Of a stretch of 64,000 nucleotides of DNA, positions 46,653 through 57,961 are shown piece by piece. Positions within the stretch are counted from its first letter, which is position 1; every line of letters begins with the position of its first letter. Source of the stretch: Ignelater luminosus (lineage: Eukaryota; Arthropoda; Insecta; Coleoptera; Elateridae); contig VTPC01000929.1 in NCBI GenBank assembly GCA_011009095.1, positions 343,254 to 407,253 of the forward strand, written 5' to 3'. The notes beneath the pieces were generated by a model. That model was not told the origin of the DNA, made no database searches, and was given only the letters and a program-made list of their open reading frames with translations. The position numbers and the translations under genes are program-made.

Positions 46653-49450
46653 GGACAAAAGATTTTCTAGTGAGAAATGTGTAACTAGAAATAGTGACAC
46701 CAACATGAATAAGTTTGGGGTATAACAGTGCATGCAACTAAAACCCTAAACATTTGAAATGGATTGGAATTATACAAATGAGATAAGGTATATAGTGATT
46801 TAAATTTTAACGAAAGATAATTCTTTGAAATTAAAAATATAGAATTTACAATGGATAAATTATTTTTATCGTAAAATTGACAAAATATGCCATAAAATTA
46901 AAAAAAAACATCAAAGTATGCAAAAATATAAAATTGAGAAAAATGAAGAAAAAACAACAAACCGGCATTTTGCATAAAATCCAAGCTTTACATTAAAATC
47001 TTAGGAATAAAGACCGACAAGAACAAATTTACTTTTAAAAATGTAAATCTTCGTCATAGACTTCAATCGAAGAAAGTGTTCTATGTTATAAAGAAAGAAC
47101 TCTCTAAGCCACAATAGGTTAAAAACTGTGTTATGTTTTGTGTATCGATGGCAGAATTGACACTTTTGTCATAATAAATTAAATAAATCAGGAATAAAAA
47201 ATGTAACGTAACCATATCATCTAATAACATTATAAAAACGATTAAACTTCAATATTTGAATACAATATTTGTTGACGAGTTTTACAAATAAGTTTGTCAG
47301 AAAAAAAGATTATCTTTATAGTTTGTAGAATTATCTTAACTATCTTTTATGATTGTCGGATCATTAGTTCTAGGCATTAACTTTTTCGTCAATTGCCTTT
47401 AAACATAAACAACAAAAGATTGATGATAACGTTATGTAACATCATATTTATAGTGTGACAGTAGAATTTTGTATTTATATTTAACATTTTAAAACGGAAT
47501 TAAAATAAAAAAATTAAGAAATTTAAATACTTACGCTTGGAAAAATTATTCATCTCCTGTTCGTATTCCAATTTAATCAGCTGCGGTTTTTCAAGTGATT
47601 TAATTAATTAATTTTTGCGATGGCGATTCACATTTTACATGTTACTTTATAAGTTTCGATCTAAATATTTTAAATTGATAAGAATTTTATGACGATATAA
47701 TTGTATATAAAAAATTAGAGTAATAATAAAATTTATAACGTTTTAAACAAACATTAAATTCTTCAACACAAATTCATAAAAAAATGCAAATTATTTACTG
47801 TAAGCTACATTTTACATTCTTGTTACCTTAACATTATTTGATTAAATCCACTTGACTCACTAAAAAGTAAAAACCATTTTAACATCTCACTTCTAAAATA
47901 CATTTAACTTCTATATTTCTAAAACGGGTAAGTCCCTGTATTCTAATTTTACTAAATTTGATTAAAATCAAACAAAGGTTATCACGTCTAAAATAAAGAT
48001 AAGTAACGAATAATCACAGAACACCAAACAATTAAATAAGCAAAAAACTGTAATTCTATGTGAAGGTTTAGCTGTAGGATCGCGATATTTAGCGGCAACG
48101 ATCAATGAAAGCGGTATCCAGCGGCCTACTAAATTTAACTTGGGGATTCCCCGATTCCAAGTGAATGACTACATACAGAATGTACTACTAGTAAGTAATA
48201 CATTATTACAATTCCATAGTGTCTAGAACTGTTAGATTAACTTAAATAACATATAGGTACTCAGCTTTGTTTTCATACATGCAAACACCTGACAATGAGG
48301 TATTTTCCTCTTATGTAAGTGATATGAAAAATCACTTCTAGGTAATACGAGTGGAATTCTAGTAATCGCTGATTTCTCAAGTCTTACAGAAATAATGCTA
48401 TCAGGAAGTTACTCATGTAAATACCATTCAGTGAATTTAGAGCGATAAGCTATAAAATCCTACAGTATGTGTTGCTTGGTATGAAAATTGTGTAAAGGTA
48501 GAACGAACTAACTTTAAAACATGCTATCAATTACTAAACATGAGAAATATTTATCCCGTTGTTTAAGTTTTTTACGTATCAAATGCGTAACTGAGTTAGT
48601 ATGTAACATACTTGAAAATTCTTGTAATTGATTTATTTTTAATTTAACAGAATTTGAAAGTGGTTCAGTATTTACATTTGTTTCTATAATGGTATTTTTT
48701 TATTTATGTCTTTGGCATTTGTAAGATGTATAACGAAGTAGTTCAAGTGTTTGTGTTTAGTTTTGATGTAAACTTTATCTTTTAGATTAGAGATAGAAAG
48801 TCGATTTTCGGCTCGTTCAAAAACTAAACTTGAATCTTGTAAGTATAGGGTGGATCTGACAATCAACTGGAGTTTACCTAAGATCACTTTAAAAGTGCCT
48901 GTTGACTATCGTAGCGTATTTGATAGTTGTCCCAAAATATATATCCAGAGAAAAATATATCCAACTTTACGATATTAAAAAATCTACCTTTTATAAAATT
49001 CAACATACAATTTAATTGTGTTGTCTTTGTCCGTCTTTATTTTCAAAATTGATAGTATCTGAAAGAACTGCAGTACTAACTGATTGATGTATTTGTCAAA
49101 GACCTCTCGAGGAATATTTCTTTGTTTCTTATAATCCAACAATCAATCCATTTGTATTGTAGATAATATTTCTAGCTTTTCAAATGGTGTGGATTCCGAT
49201 GACAAGGTATCTTTTTGATAAAGATTTTTTAGTCTTTCGATAGTATGCCTTATTGTTCATCTCGAGAAGGGTCAAATGATCTGGCCCGACAAAAATAAGT
49301 TTATAGGACATACATTCACCATTCGAAAGATTTTCGCTTACTTTCTTAGTCACCAAGGCTGTCTTCCAAAAATACACAAAAACAGTATTCCAGATTTGCT
49401 CTTCGGCTGATTGTCTACACAATACAATCTTCACTTACTGAAGGTTTATA
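46653..49450. other. 2.8 kb without recognised genes
   Basis: Very AT-rich. Near its right edge a minus-strand frame, 49434-49180, has good codon mix (SYKLIFVGPDHLTLLEMNNK) but no family I know. A possible short minus exon with a donor CAAGC|GTAAGT ends at about 47535. Neither is well supported. Confidence 0.35.
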
Positions 49451-50755
49451 AAGGGTTTTCCAATAAGAGGTGTTATTTTGATATTCAAAGAAAAGTGCCA
49501 TTTTTTAATATAAATGATCGGATGTTTATTTCATTATAAAGAGGAAGGTATGCCGTTAATAGTGGAAAATAACATCAGGCAAATGACCACCACGACCACG
49601 CTTACAGGACAATATCCTTTTCATGAAATTTTCCATAACCAAATCGCAAAGTGGCTGCCCTATGTCCTCGATAGCCTCACGAATTCCATCTTTGAGGTCT
49701 TGAATCGACGCTGGGCTGTTGGCGTAGACCTTCTCTTTCACGTGGCCCCAAAGAAAGAAGTCGCAAGGTGTTAAATCACAAGATCTCGGTGGCCAATTGT
49801 GATCACCTCTTCGAGAGATAACACGGTCCGGAAACTTTTTCCGTAAAAGATCAATGGTTTCGTTGCTTGTGTGGCACGTAGCGCCGTCTTGTTGAAAGTA
49901 AACGTTGTCCAGATCAATACCATCCAATTCCGGCCATAAAAAATCGTTAATCATCTCTCGATAGCGCAATCCAGTCACCGTAACTGTTGCTCCAGCCTCA
50001 TTTTCGAAAAAGTAAGGTCCAGTGACTCCACCGGACCATAGACCGCACCAAACAGTCACACGTTGAGGATAGAGAGACTTTTCGACAATAACTCTTGGAT
50101 TTTCTGAGCCCCAGATCCGACAATTTTGCTTGTTGACGAAGCCACCGAGGTGGAAATGGGCCTCATCACTCAAGATGATTTTTCGATGGAATTCTGGATC
50201 ATTTTCATGCATTTCAACGACCCAATCAGCAAAGACACGACGTTGTTGATGATCGGCCGGCTTGAGTTCTTGTGTTAACTGGACTTTATAAGCCTTAAGA
50301 CCCAAATCTTTATGCAAAATACGGTGTAATGACGTTTGTGGAATGGCTAATTCCAAAGAACGACGAGGAATTGACAAACCTGGGTTTTCTTTAACACTTT
50401 CGGCTACAACAGCAATATTCTCGGCTGTTCTTGAGCGACGTGCACGGGTTTTATTCTTCACATCACTACCTTGTCCCAAGAGCTCGAATTTTTTCACCAA
50501 TTTCTGTATTGCGGTCCGACAAGGTGCTTCACGGTGACCTAAAAATGTTCGAGTTTTACGAACCGTCTCTGCCAAATTTTCACCATTTTTATAGTGAATT
50601 TTAATAATTTCAATGCGTTGTTGAAGCGTGTATCGTTCCATATTTATTAATGGCGTAGTTTCTACTTGTCAAATGTCAAAAAATGATAGCTTCAAAAGTG
50701 ACATCTACCGAAATAGCGGGCTATTCAAAATAACACCTCTTATTGGAAAACCCTT
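49451..50755 (-). mobile_element. Intact Tc1/mariner-superfamily transposon
   Basis: 1305 bp, flanked by TA at 49449-49450 and 50756-50757. The inverted ends match perfectly over 31 bp, beginning AAGGGTTTTCCAATAAGAGG. It holds one uninterrupted transposase gene on minus. Everything needed for transposition in a member of this superfamily is visible, and the perfect ends suggest a young insertion. Confidence 0.92.
49556..50641 (-). CDS. Transposase, DD41D type, 361 residues, intact
   Basis: Cut-and-paste transposase acting in the nucleus on the 31-bp ends of its own element. The N-terminus has two helix-turn-helix units (MERYTLQQRIEIIKIHYKNG, then AIQKLVKKFELLGQG, and a second around SIPRRSLELAIPQTSLHRIL). 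The catalytic triad is visible: ILSDEAHFHLGG, YFQQDGATCHTS and CDLTPCDFFLWGHVK. Forty-one residues separate the second and third Asp, giving DD41D, the spacing reported for rosa-like elements and unlike DD34D mariners or DD34E Tc1. The C-terminus continues KEKVYANSPASIQDLKDGI and ends in a short basic region. Length is normal. Start codon is the first ATG, 115 bp from the element end. Confidence 0.93.
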   Translation of the reverse strand: MERYTLQQRIEIIKIHYKNGENLAETVRKTRTFLGHREAPCRTAIQKLVKKFELLGQGSDVKNKTRARRSRTAENIAVVAESVKENPGLSIPRRSLELAIPQTSLHRILHKDLGLKAYKVQLTQELKPADHQQRRVFADWVVEMHENDPEFHRKIILSDEAHFHLGGFVNKQNCRIWGSENPRVIVEKSLYPQRVTVWCGLWSGGVTGPYFFENEAGATVTVTGLRYREMINDFLWPELDGIDLDNVYFQQDGATCHTSNETIDLLRKKFPDRVISRRGDHNWPPRSCDLTPCDFFLWGHVKEKVYANSPASIQDLKDGIREAIEDIGQPLCDLVMENFMKRILSCKRGRGGHLPDVIFHY

Positions 50756-51029
50756 TATTACTGATACTTTTAAACCGAGAGATCGATGTGACTTCTCTCT
50801 TTACTAAATAAAACTTGAATAAATCATCCATCAACTTCTAATTCAAAATGGAGTTCCAAACCTTCACTGTCACTAACAGTTGCAAGCATTTTCATAGCCT
50901 TTCGAAACAGTTGTTCCAGTAACATCAGAGTACACCTAAAGTCTGGTTTTGATATTTGGATGATACATGCTGTCTTAATTCCTGCGTTATCTAAGCAACC
51001 AACATCCTGATTTCAAATTCGCCATAGAA
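50756..51029. other. Short spacer with an anonymous minus-strand frame
   Basis: Read on minus, about 51000-50825 gives a clean frame (SKPDFRCTLMLLEQLFRKAM, KMLATVSDSEGLELHFELEV) ending in a stop. Not recognised. It may belong with the anonymous frame at 49434-49180 on the other side of the transposon, as one decayed gene split by it. Confidence 0.3.
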
Positions 51030-51260
51030 ATGGTCATGGAATGCTTAGTGAGCTTCTGGGCGCAACAGTTTCTGAATAAAAATAGAAAATGCGAGGTTAC
51101 GTCATTAGCCATTAAAGTGTCGCTTGTTTTGTATTTTAGTTATTTTGTGTTATTTGCAAGACTTTTCTACAAAGCGTATTTTGCTGGCGAACAACAAAGA
51201 AAGAAGCATGGTGCATCAATTTCATCAGAGTATCTGTCATTAAAATCAAAAATGCATTAA
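51030..51260 (+). pseudogene. Elongase copy 2, 3'-end relic
   Basis: Only the last 76 codons of an ELOVL6-like gene remain, matching residues 212-287 of the intact copies: FWAQQFLNKNRKCEV, VLYFSYFVLFARLFYKAYF and the basic tail EQQRKKHGASISSEYLSLKS, with the stop at the same place. No HxxHH, no KxxExxDT and no membrane core are left. The homology starts abruptly about 275 bp from the transposon, and the sequence between is unrelated. The frame itself is clean, and it is closest by eye to the copy at 57962. The 3' flank also resembles that copy (TATTAGACATTGCTT). A truncated duplication is the simplest reading. Translation from the internal Met is unlikely to be useful. Confidence 0.85.
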
Positions 51261-51762
51261 AATATTCGTATAAATAATCTTCAAATTGAAAGAATACCTG
51301 TTTGCATTGTTAACAGTAAATGGGTTTAGTGTTTCTTTGTATATCTAATTGAAAGTATTTATATGTTAAGTACAAGTATTTGTATTAGACATTGCTTTGT
51401 TTAGATTAAGTGACTATTAAAAATGTACCTATTAGCATAGTTTATTTTCAAATGGATCTTATATGTTTAATACGAAATGAAATAAATTATTGGGAATAAA
51501 TTCTATGGAATACAAAATACGCTTAGATTAACATTTCTTCCTCTATCTTGTGGTAATACTTGTCGTTTCTTGTAGCGATCATTATTTTGCTAAAACTCAA
51601 ATTTTAAATATTACTGAATACACATTTTTGGGCATAGAATATGCCAAGTTATTTTTTATTTTTATTTTACTTTACTTTATCTGAAACATACATGCAATTA
51701 TGCCTAATTACATGTTTCGTATGTTAACATAGTACATAAAAAAACGTTAACACTGTATACTC
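51261..51762. other. 3' flank of the elongase relic
   Basis: AT-rich, with AATAAA words near 51481 and 51494, in line with its origin as an elongase 3' UTR. Nothing else. Confidence 0.5.
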
Positions 51763-51998
51763 CGTTCATGATGTTTCTGGGTCGCAACAGGCCATGCTTT
51801 CATTTTGTTAAGTTAGAAGTGTTTTCTTCTTTTTTTTTGAAAATTGTCATACCTGCGGCTGCAATTGGCGCTGTTGCACGATAAAAAATTTTGCATAAAT
51901 ATTTCGTACCGATTAGTTTTGTTTTGTTAAAAAAAATGTACAGAGTTACAAAAAAAGACAACAGCGTGAGGTTAAACTGTCATAAAATCATAACCTTA
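51763..51998. repeat. TIR repeat with GATGTTTCTGGGTCG end, copy B (truncated)
   Basis: Same family as 34739-35104 in reverse orientation, from GATGTTTCTGGGTCGCAACA to GTCATAAAATCATAACCTTA. The distal inverted end is missing. Confidence 0.65.
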
Positions 51999-54900
51999 AT
52001 ATGCTATATATGCTATTTCACATCTGTGTTTAGTTATCTTAAAGCGTATGCATTCATACTGTTTTTTCGAAAGCACTTCAGTAAACATATTTGAACTGCA
52101 ACGTGTTTGAGATGAAATTTCACAAATGATCATTAAATTATAGTTACACAGCAGTTATAATAGCGAATAGTTATACAAAGTAATTTTAAACCTATATATA
52201 TATTGTGTCTAGTGAACAAATATTAGTTATGAATACACATAATAAAATAGATCCCCGAACTCGAGTAAATTATTAACAATAAATATTATTTTTGGATTTC
52301 CAAAAATTCTATATAGAGAAGCATGAGGCGTGCAAGTATTGAACAAGGTTGTTCCCTACTGATTAGATGTGACAAGGTCGAAACAAGGATGCTGGGGTAC
52401 TTTGTTCAATGTATATTTTTATATGGAAATATTGACTGAAAGGTGATTTCATTTAGAATGCTTAAGCTTTGAGTCCTTCATTGATCTTAATTATTCAAAC
52501 TAATCATAGTTTTGTTATGTTTCTATTAAACGGTTTTTTTTCTAGTCTACTGTTACATAATAATTATCAGTTTATAGAAGTAGAATGCGTAGATCTGCAT
52601 GTTATGAGACTGCAAAATCAAGTCAAGACTGAAAAAGGAGACAAAAGGCTGCCTTCAATATCCTCAATATCCCCTAAGGATTGACTCTCATAACCAACAA
52701 GGTTAATACTCAAGTGATATAAGATTCAGAGAAAACAAACTCCTTTCTACAACTTTTGCTTAGGCTTATAGGAATTAGACCAACTGAAGCTAGATTAGCA
52801 AAAGCGCACGCCTTGAAAAAAATGTTACATCACTGTCAAAACTAATAATAATTCCGTTTTCGATATTCCTAGAAAATGATTTTTTTCCTAATTAGTGTTG
52901 TACACTATCAAGTTTTATTAAAAGAGAATTTACAGACTTACCTACGCTTCAATCTTTAGATAAGAATTTGTAAAATGTTGTACTCAAAAACTCTGCATCC
53001 ATTTTTGTAACCGTCCTTGAAGTTTAAGTCACCTCCTAGTTTTTGTTTCAGTAAAATAGCTTATTCACAAAGTACGGGACCTAAAATTGGCTCAAATTTG
53101 CTTTTCTGCTGCACAAACCGTGTGCAAACTGCACTTTCCAATTTCTCATTTTTCGCCGATTTCATCTTGTGATTCAACTTTAGCAGTAAATTTACGCAGG
53201 CAATCCTAACTGAAATAAAAAATCTAATGGGTTTAGAGCCCTGCTTTAAACGACGTATTTGGTTAACAGATCGTTCGGTTGACGGATGTTCGGATAATCG
53301 ACGCTCTACTGTATTAAAATTTTAGAATCCTGATGATGTAAGCAGGGGAGAAAGGAGAATAAAAAATTCAAAAACGGATAATTTCATGTAACCTTAACGG
53401 AAGTTACTATTGTTTTATAAACATCTTGAATAAAAGTAAGCTTGCCGAACTGAGCCCAAAACAATGAATTTATCTTGGAACTCATGGAACACATTTCGTT
53501 TTTTCTTGAGTCTATGCTCAGTACAGAAACAAAACTAACTACTTAATCAGTCTGTGTTTTTTCTAGAGAAAATTTTGGAAGTGACGCTGGATGGAACCTT
53601 TTTCGGGACATCACGTGGAAAGGAATCTTGCCATGGAATTGGAGGTGCAACTAAAACATAGCAGTGACAGCTAGTTTTCAAACAAGACTGGACGCAATCA
53701 CAACGCCCAAAAAGTTTTTTTACTATGGATAGAAAAACATTGCTAAAATTAATTTTTAAGTTTTATTTCTGATAACCAGCGTAAAGGTAAACGTTAGTTT
53801 TTGCAGCATGCGTGGTATGTTAAAGTTGAATTATTTCGTCCATTATCAAAAAATTAAATGTCGTTTAACAACTCTTTTTTGAAATGAAAGAGAGTTTCTT
53901 AGAGTTTTTAGTTTCTTTAGTGCTTATTTATAATTTAAAATTAAATGGAAGAGTGTAATTGTGTAAACTGTGCATCTAATGATGCTGCACTTCCATTTTG
54001 TCTTTGGGCGCACGAAGTTCGATAAGTAATTAATTACCAACTAACTAAAAGAAATTCCATCTTGCGATTTTGCAAGTTAGTAAGTAAACATGAATTTGAC
54101 TGTTGTGTATATATGTCATGGAAAGGTACTTTTTGGCCTTCAACTTAAGCTAAACTACAAGCCGCTATTATAAATAGATCAAGAAATATGCACACTTAAA
54201 GACAATAGTGCACAAAATTTTCGGAAACTTTGACTTTGATAATTACCATAAGAACTTAATTCAGCAGGTATGAAACAATACCTATCTTTTATTTTATCTA
54301 TCTATTAAAACGTAAAAAAATCTGAGTAAAATCTAAGACACGAAGGTCAATTTTCTCTAAGAATTGTGTGGTTTCACTTGGAATGATTCATTACAAAGCT
54401 GTTACATTCTGAAAGAACTTTGAGAGTTTACAGAAAGATAGTCAGGTCATATTATAACTGAAATATCCATAATAAACATTAATGTAACCCTGAGAAATGT
54501 TTGCTTACTACCACTTATAAGGATGTCCTAGGAAATAAACTGGTAAAATGATTTGAATATTTTAAGGACTTGAGTGTAACTTAACGACAGTACATTAATT
54601 ATAAACGACATATTAGATAAACTAGAAAAGCTTAAAAAAGATTAGGATTTGTAATAAGATATTCTTACAGTTTTGATATTGAAATCAGTCAAACTATCTT
54701 CGGCTATTGTTAGAATTGCTTCGTTTATACAACACACATTTAATATGTCAAACAGAAAAAGTTGCGTAATCTAAAAAAGCGTCTAAGATTTCTGTATCTT
54801 AAGGTCGGTTAAATTAGGGCAAAGTTTTGTATTTTGATGTTCAATAATAATCTAGAAAGATACTAGATCTAAGACTTCATTTGTTTTTGAAATAACCTCG

Positions 54901-55200
54901 AAAAAATGGGATTTTTTGATTTTTTTTATCGTCTATAACTACCTTATTGCATTAGGAATTTCTAAAATTGTTAGACTTTTACTATTTTATTCAGACCTAT
55001 CTAAATTCCCATACAACGCTTCGGTTTTCTAGAACCATCATTAACTTCATTGGACTTTGTCATGATTTGGTAGAGAAACTTCTTGTACATTTCAGCAATG
55101 TATCTTACTACTGTACTAAAAAAGGAACTTTTGAATTGTGTGCCATGAAGCGAAGTATTTTTCATTGCTTGGTTGTTTAGTAAATTAACAAATAATCCAG
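51999..55200. other. 3.2 kb mostly unassigned
   Basis: AT-rich. Apart from the small relic at 53575-53665 I see no exons, RNA genes or element ends. Confidence 0.4.
53575..53665 (+). pseudogene. Short relic of a transposon-like multi-copy protein
   Basis: One frame reads GTFFGTSRGKESCHGIGGAT followed by Lys and soon a stop. The pattern FFxTSxGKxxCDGxGGxxK is a recurrent box in uncharacterised transposon-like proteins of insects and cnidarians. About 30 codons only, with no flanking homology that I can see. Confidence 0.4.
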
Positions 55201-55213
55201 TCAACGAAGGGGT

Positions 55214-56452
55214 TATAGAGGACATGGAAAGAGGGAGAATTTTTCTCTTGAGGAATGTGTTGGGGGCAGTTAGGAGATACTAAAAGTCCCCGCCCCTAGC
55301 CCTGCCGCTTCAGGGGGAGAGGGGGATGGAAAGGTCCCTCTTTTCGGTTTCTTGCCTATATATATATATATATATATATTCTCTATAAAATAAAAGATAA
55401 TTAAATTTTCTACAAGAATGTTTATATTTATTTTCTTTCTATGTGTTATAGTTTCCGATATATTCGCCAGCGAAGATCGATAATTTTTGAAAAACTTTTT
55501 TTGCCTCGCATTTTTCGTTAAACTTGTCCTTCTAACTCCTCAGCTTTATGTTTTACAGAAAAGTCGTCAGACAGAAAGTTGTAGAGCATTCAGTTCCCTT
55601 TAGAAATATGTAATAGTTACTAATTTATCTTCTACAAGTCAAAGGATACAGCAATTTGAAGTTTTTGGATACATTTTGTGATTTCTCAAGAAAAGTCAAT
55701 GAATGCCCAAAAGGGAGTTGTAGAGGAATTCTTCTGTTGAGGAATATGTTACGGGTAGTAAGAAGGCAAAGATATTAAAAGTCCCTGCCCCTAGCCCTGC
55801 CGCTTTAGGGAGGGGGGTGGAAAGATCCCTTTTGTCGGTTTTTCGCTTATAACTCGGAAATAGTGCGTCGTACGGTGAAAAGTATTCCATACAAAATAAA
55901 AGATAATTAAATTTTCTACAAGAATGTTTATATTTATTTTCTTCCTATGTGTTATAGTTTCCGAGATATTCGCCAGCGCAAATTGATAATTTTTGAAAAA
56001 CTTTTCTTGCCTCACATTTTTCGTCGAAGTTGTGCTTCTAACTCCTCAGCCTTATGTTTTCGGAAAAAGTCGTCAGACAGAAAGTTGTAGAGCATTACAT
56101 TTCCTTCAGAAATATGTATATTTAGGAATTTATCTTCGACAGGTCAGAAGTTACTGCAATTTGAAGTTTTTGGATAAATTTCGTGATTTCTCAAGAAAAC
56201 TATACTTTCGTTATTATTGTTATTTATGTATTAAGAGTAAGGATAGGTAAGATTCTTTTTAAATTTTGTATTTATATAAGCAAGAAACCGAAAAGAGGGA
56301 CCTTTTTACCCCTCTCTTCCCCTGAAGCGGCAAGGCTAGGGGCGGGGACTTTTAGTATCTTTGCCTCCTAAATGCCCCCAACACATTCCTCAAGAGAAAA
56401 ATTCTCCCCCTTTCCATGTCCTCTACAATTCACTTTTGGGCATTCATTGACT
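55214..56452. repeat. Nested foldback/tandem repeat cluster
   Basis: Two ~500-bp units in tandem (about 55214-55722 and 55723-56200) share long words: CCCCTAGCCCTGCCGCTT, AAGATAATTAAATTTTCTAC, CGTCAGACAGAAAGTTGTAG and TGCAATTTGAAGTTTTTGGA. An inverted third copy of the first ~180 bp lies at 56278-56452. The second unit plus this inverted end form a complete element (55694-56452) with ends TCAATGAATGCCCAAAAG / CTTTTGGGCATTCATTGA. The first unit lacks its outer inverted end. A TA microsatellite sits at about 55353-55380. Open frames inside are accidental. Confidence 0.75.
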
Positions 56453-57961
56453 AGACTAAAATGAGAGAGAGAGAAATTATTCAGAATTCAGAGTAGGTTG
56501 TGGTTTACGTTAATTTTTACAGTGTACAAAAAATATGCAATGTGATGGCCTGCGGTAACTTTTTTTAGTGAGAACACATCAATGCCGTATATACTGATAT
56601 AGAAATTGTAAGTCATGGCCAACTCTGAGTTCTATAATAAAAAAATGCACTGTATGTACTTGCAAATAATTATTTTAATAATTTCTCTTTTGTTATAGTT
56701 ATCAAAACGGGATTTTTCTATCATTTCCTTATCATAAAACTAATATGCGCGAGAATGATTGATCACACTCTATTAACTTGCATTTTATTTTATCACTTTT
56801 GAGATAATAGTGCATTGCAGGCACTACAGATAAGAAATACTTTCAGACTTTTTGACTCTAATCCATTTCATTATTTACATTTTTCAGAATTATTGATCCG
56901 TTCTCCTTTTCCAACTTGGGCATTAATTTATTTTTAATATTCAGTGCTGTAACACACAGAAACGGCATTTTCCTTAAACACTGATAATTTCCCAATAGGA
57001 TTAAATTAAAATGAGAAAAAAAAAGATTAGGAACAGTATTTCTAATCTGAGGTATGTGTATACTGGGTGTAGAAGATAAAGTGAACCAAACGGATATCTC
57101 GTTTATCTAAAGAGACACGAAAAAAATGCTTACTAATACAAAAAACAATTAGGTAAACGCCAGCTACCAAATCTACGGGGCAATGACATCACAGTTTAAA
57201 TTTTAAGGAAACTCCTTGTATCTTTTAATCACTTATTATTTCTCATTCACTACTGATTTCAACAAGGCATATTATACTGGTCTATATCTGTTAATTTTGA
57301 CGTCATTTATTTGTTTTACGTGCACTTATTTCAAACTTTTTGTACTTGAAATCATGAAAATTCTAACTAAACAATTTGTTATACAGGGTGGTCAGTAAAT
57401 GCTGTCTGTTATCACGATTTAAGAGCACCTAGAATCAGTTGTTATCTTTATGAATTACACCAGTCTTTGACCTGTAGTCTCTTTATTATAAAAGGTGAAA
57501 GATTCACGATAAAGCATAAAACTCAATAAAGAATGAATCTTCCATACATTTTCATAGTTTAGAATTACATAGTGAGAGTCGGGTAACGTTTTGTTAAATC
57601 TTTAAATGAACTGGAATGTAATGACCCTAAAACTATTAAAAATTTCGAACTTCTACCGAGCGCAAAAGACCTTATATTTGTAAAACATAAAAAACCGATT
57701 CTAGGACATACATATTATTAAAGAAAACATTGGAGAACCATAAAACGCTCTTAAGAATCTTTAAATAAAATTACTTTGTATTTTTCTTTACTGTTGAAAT
57801 ATATTCACATACAAAACGCTTTGTAGACTTTGAATTATGTAATAATAAGTACTATATTGATGCAAAACATAAATAGAGTTATTCCAAAACCTAAAACCTC
57901 TTTGTTAATAAATCGTGATTCAGTCTTAATATAACAGCGAAAGTGTTAACTTCATAACAAA
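56453..57961. other. Intergenic DNA upstream of elongase copy 3
   Basis: AT-rich. A TACAGGGTGGTCAGTAAATG word near 57382 looks like a lone TIR. The leader just before the ATG (AGTGTTAACTTCATAACAAA) resembles that of copies 1 and 4. The promoter should be here, but no element of it is clear. Confidence 0.45.

Noticed and set aside
47530-47580. Short minus-strand exon-like segment (LEKPQLIKLEYEQEMNNFSK with a GTAAGT donor)
   Set aside because: About 20 codons, no clear acceptor and no partner exon; a chance donor in AT-rich DNA is likely.
49514-50537. Plus-strand open frames over the intact transposon
   Set aside because: Antisense shadows of the 361-residue transposase.
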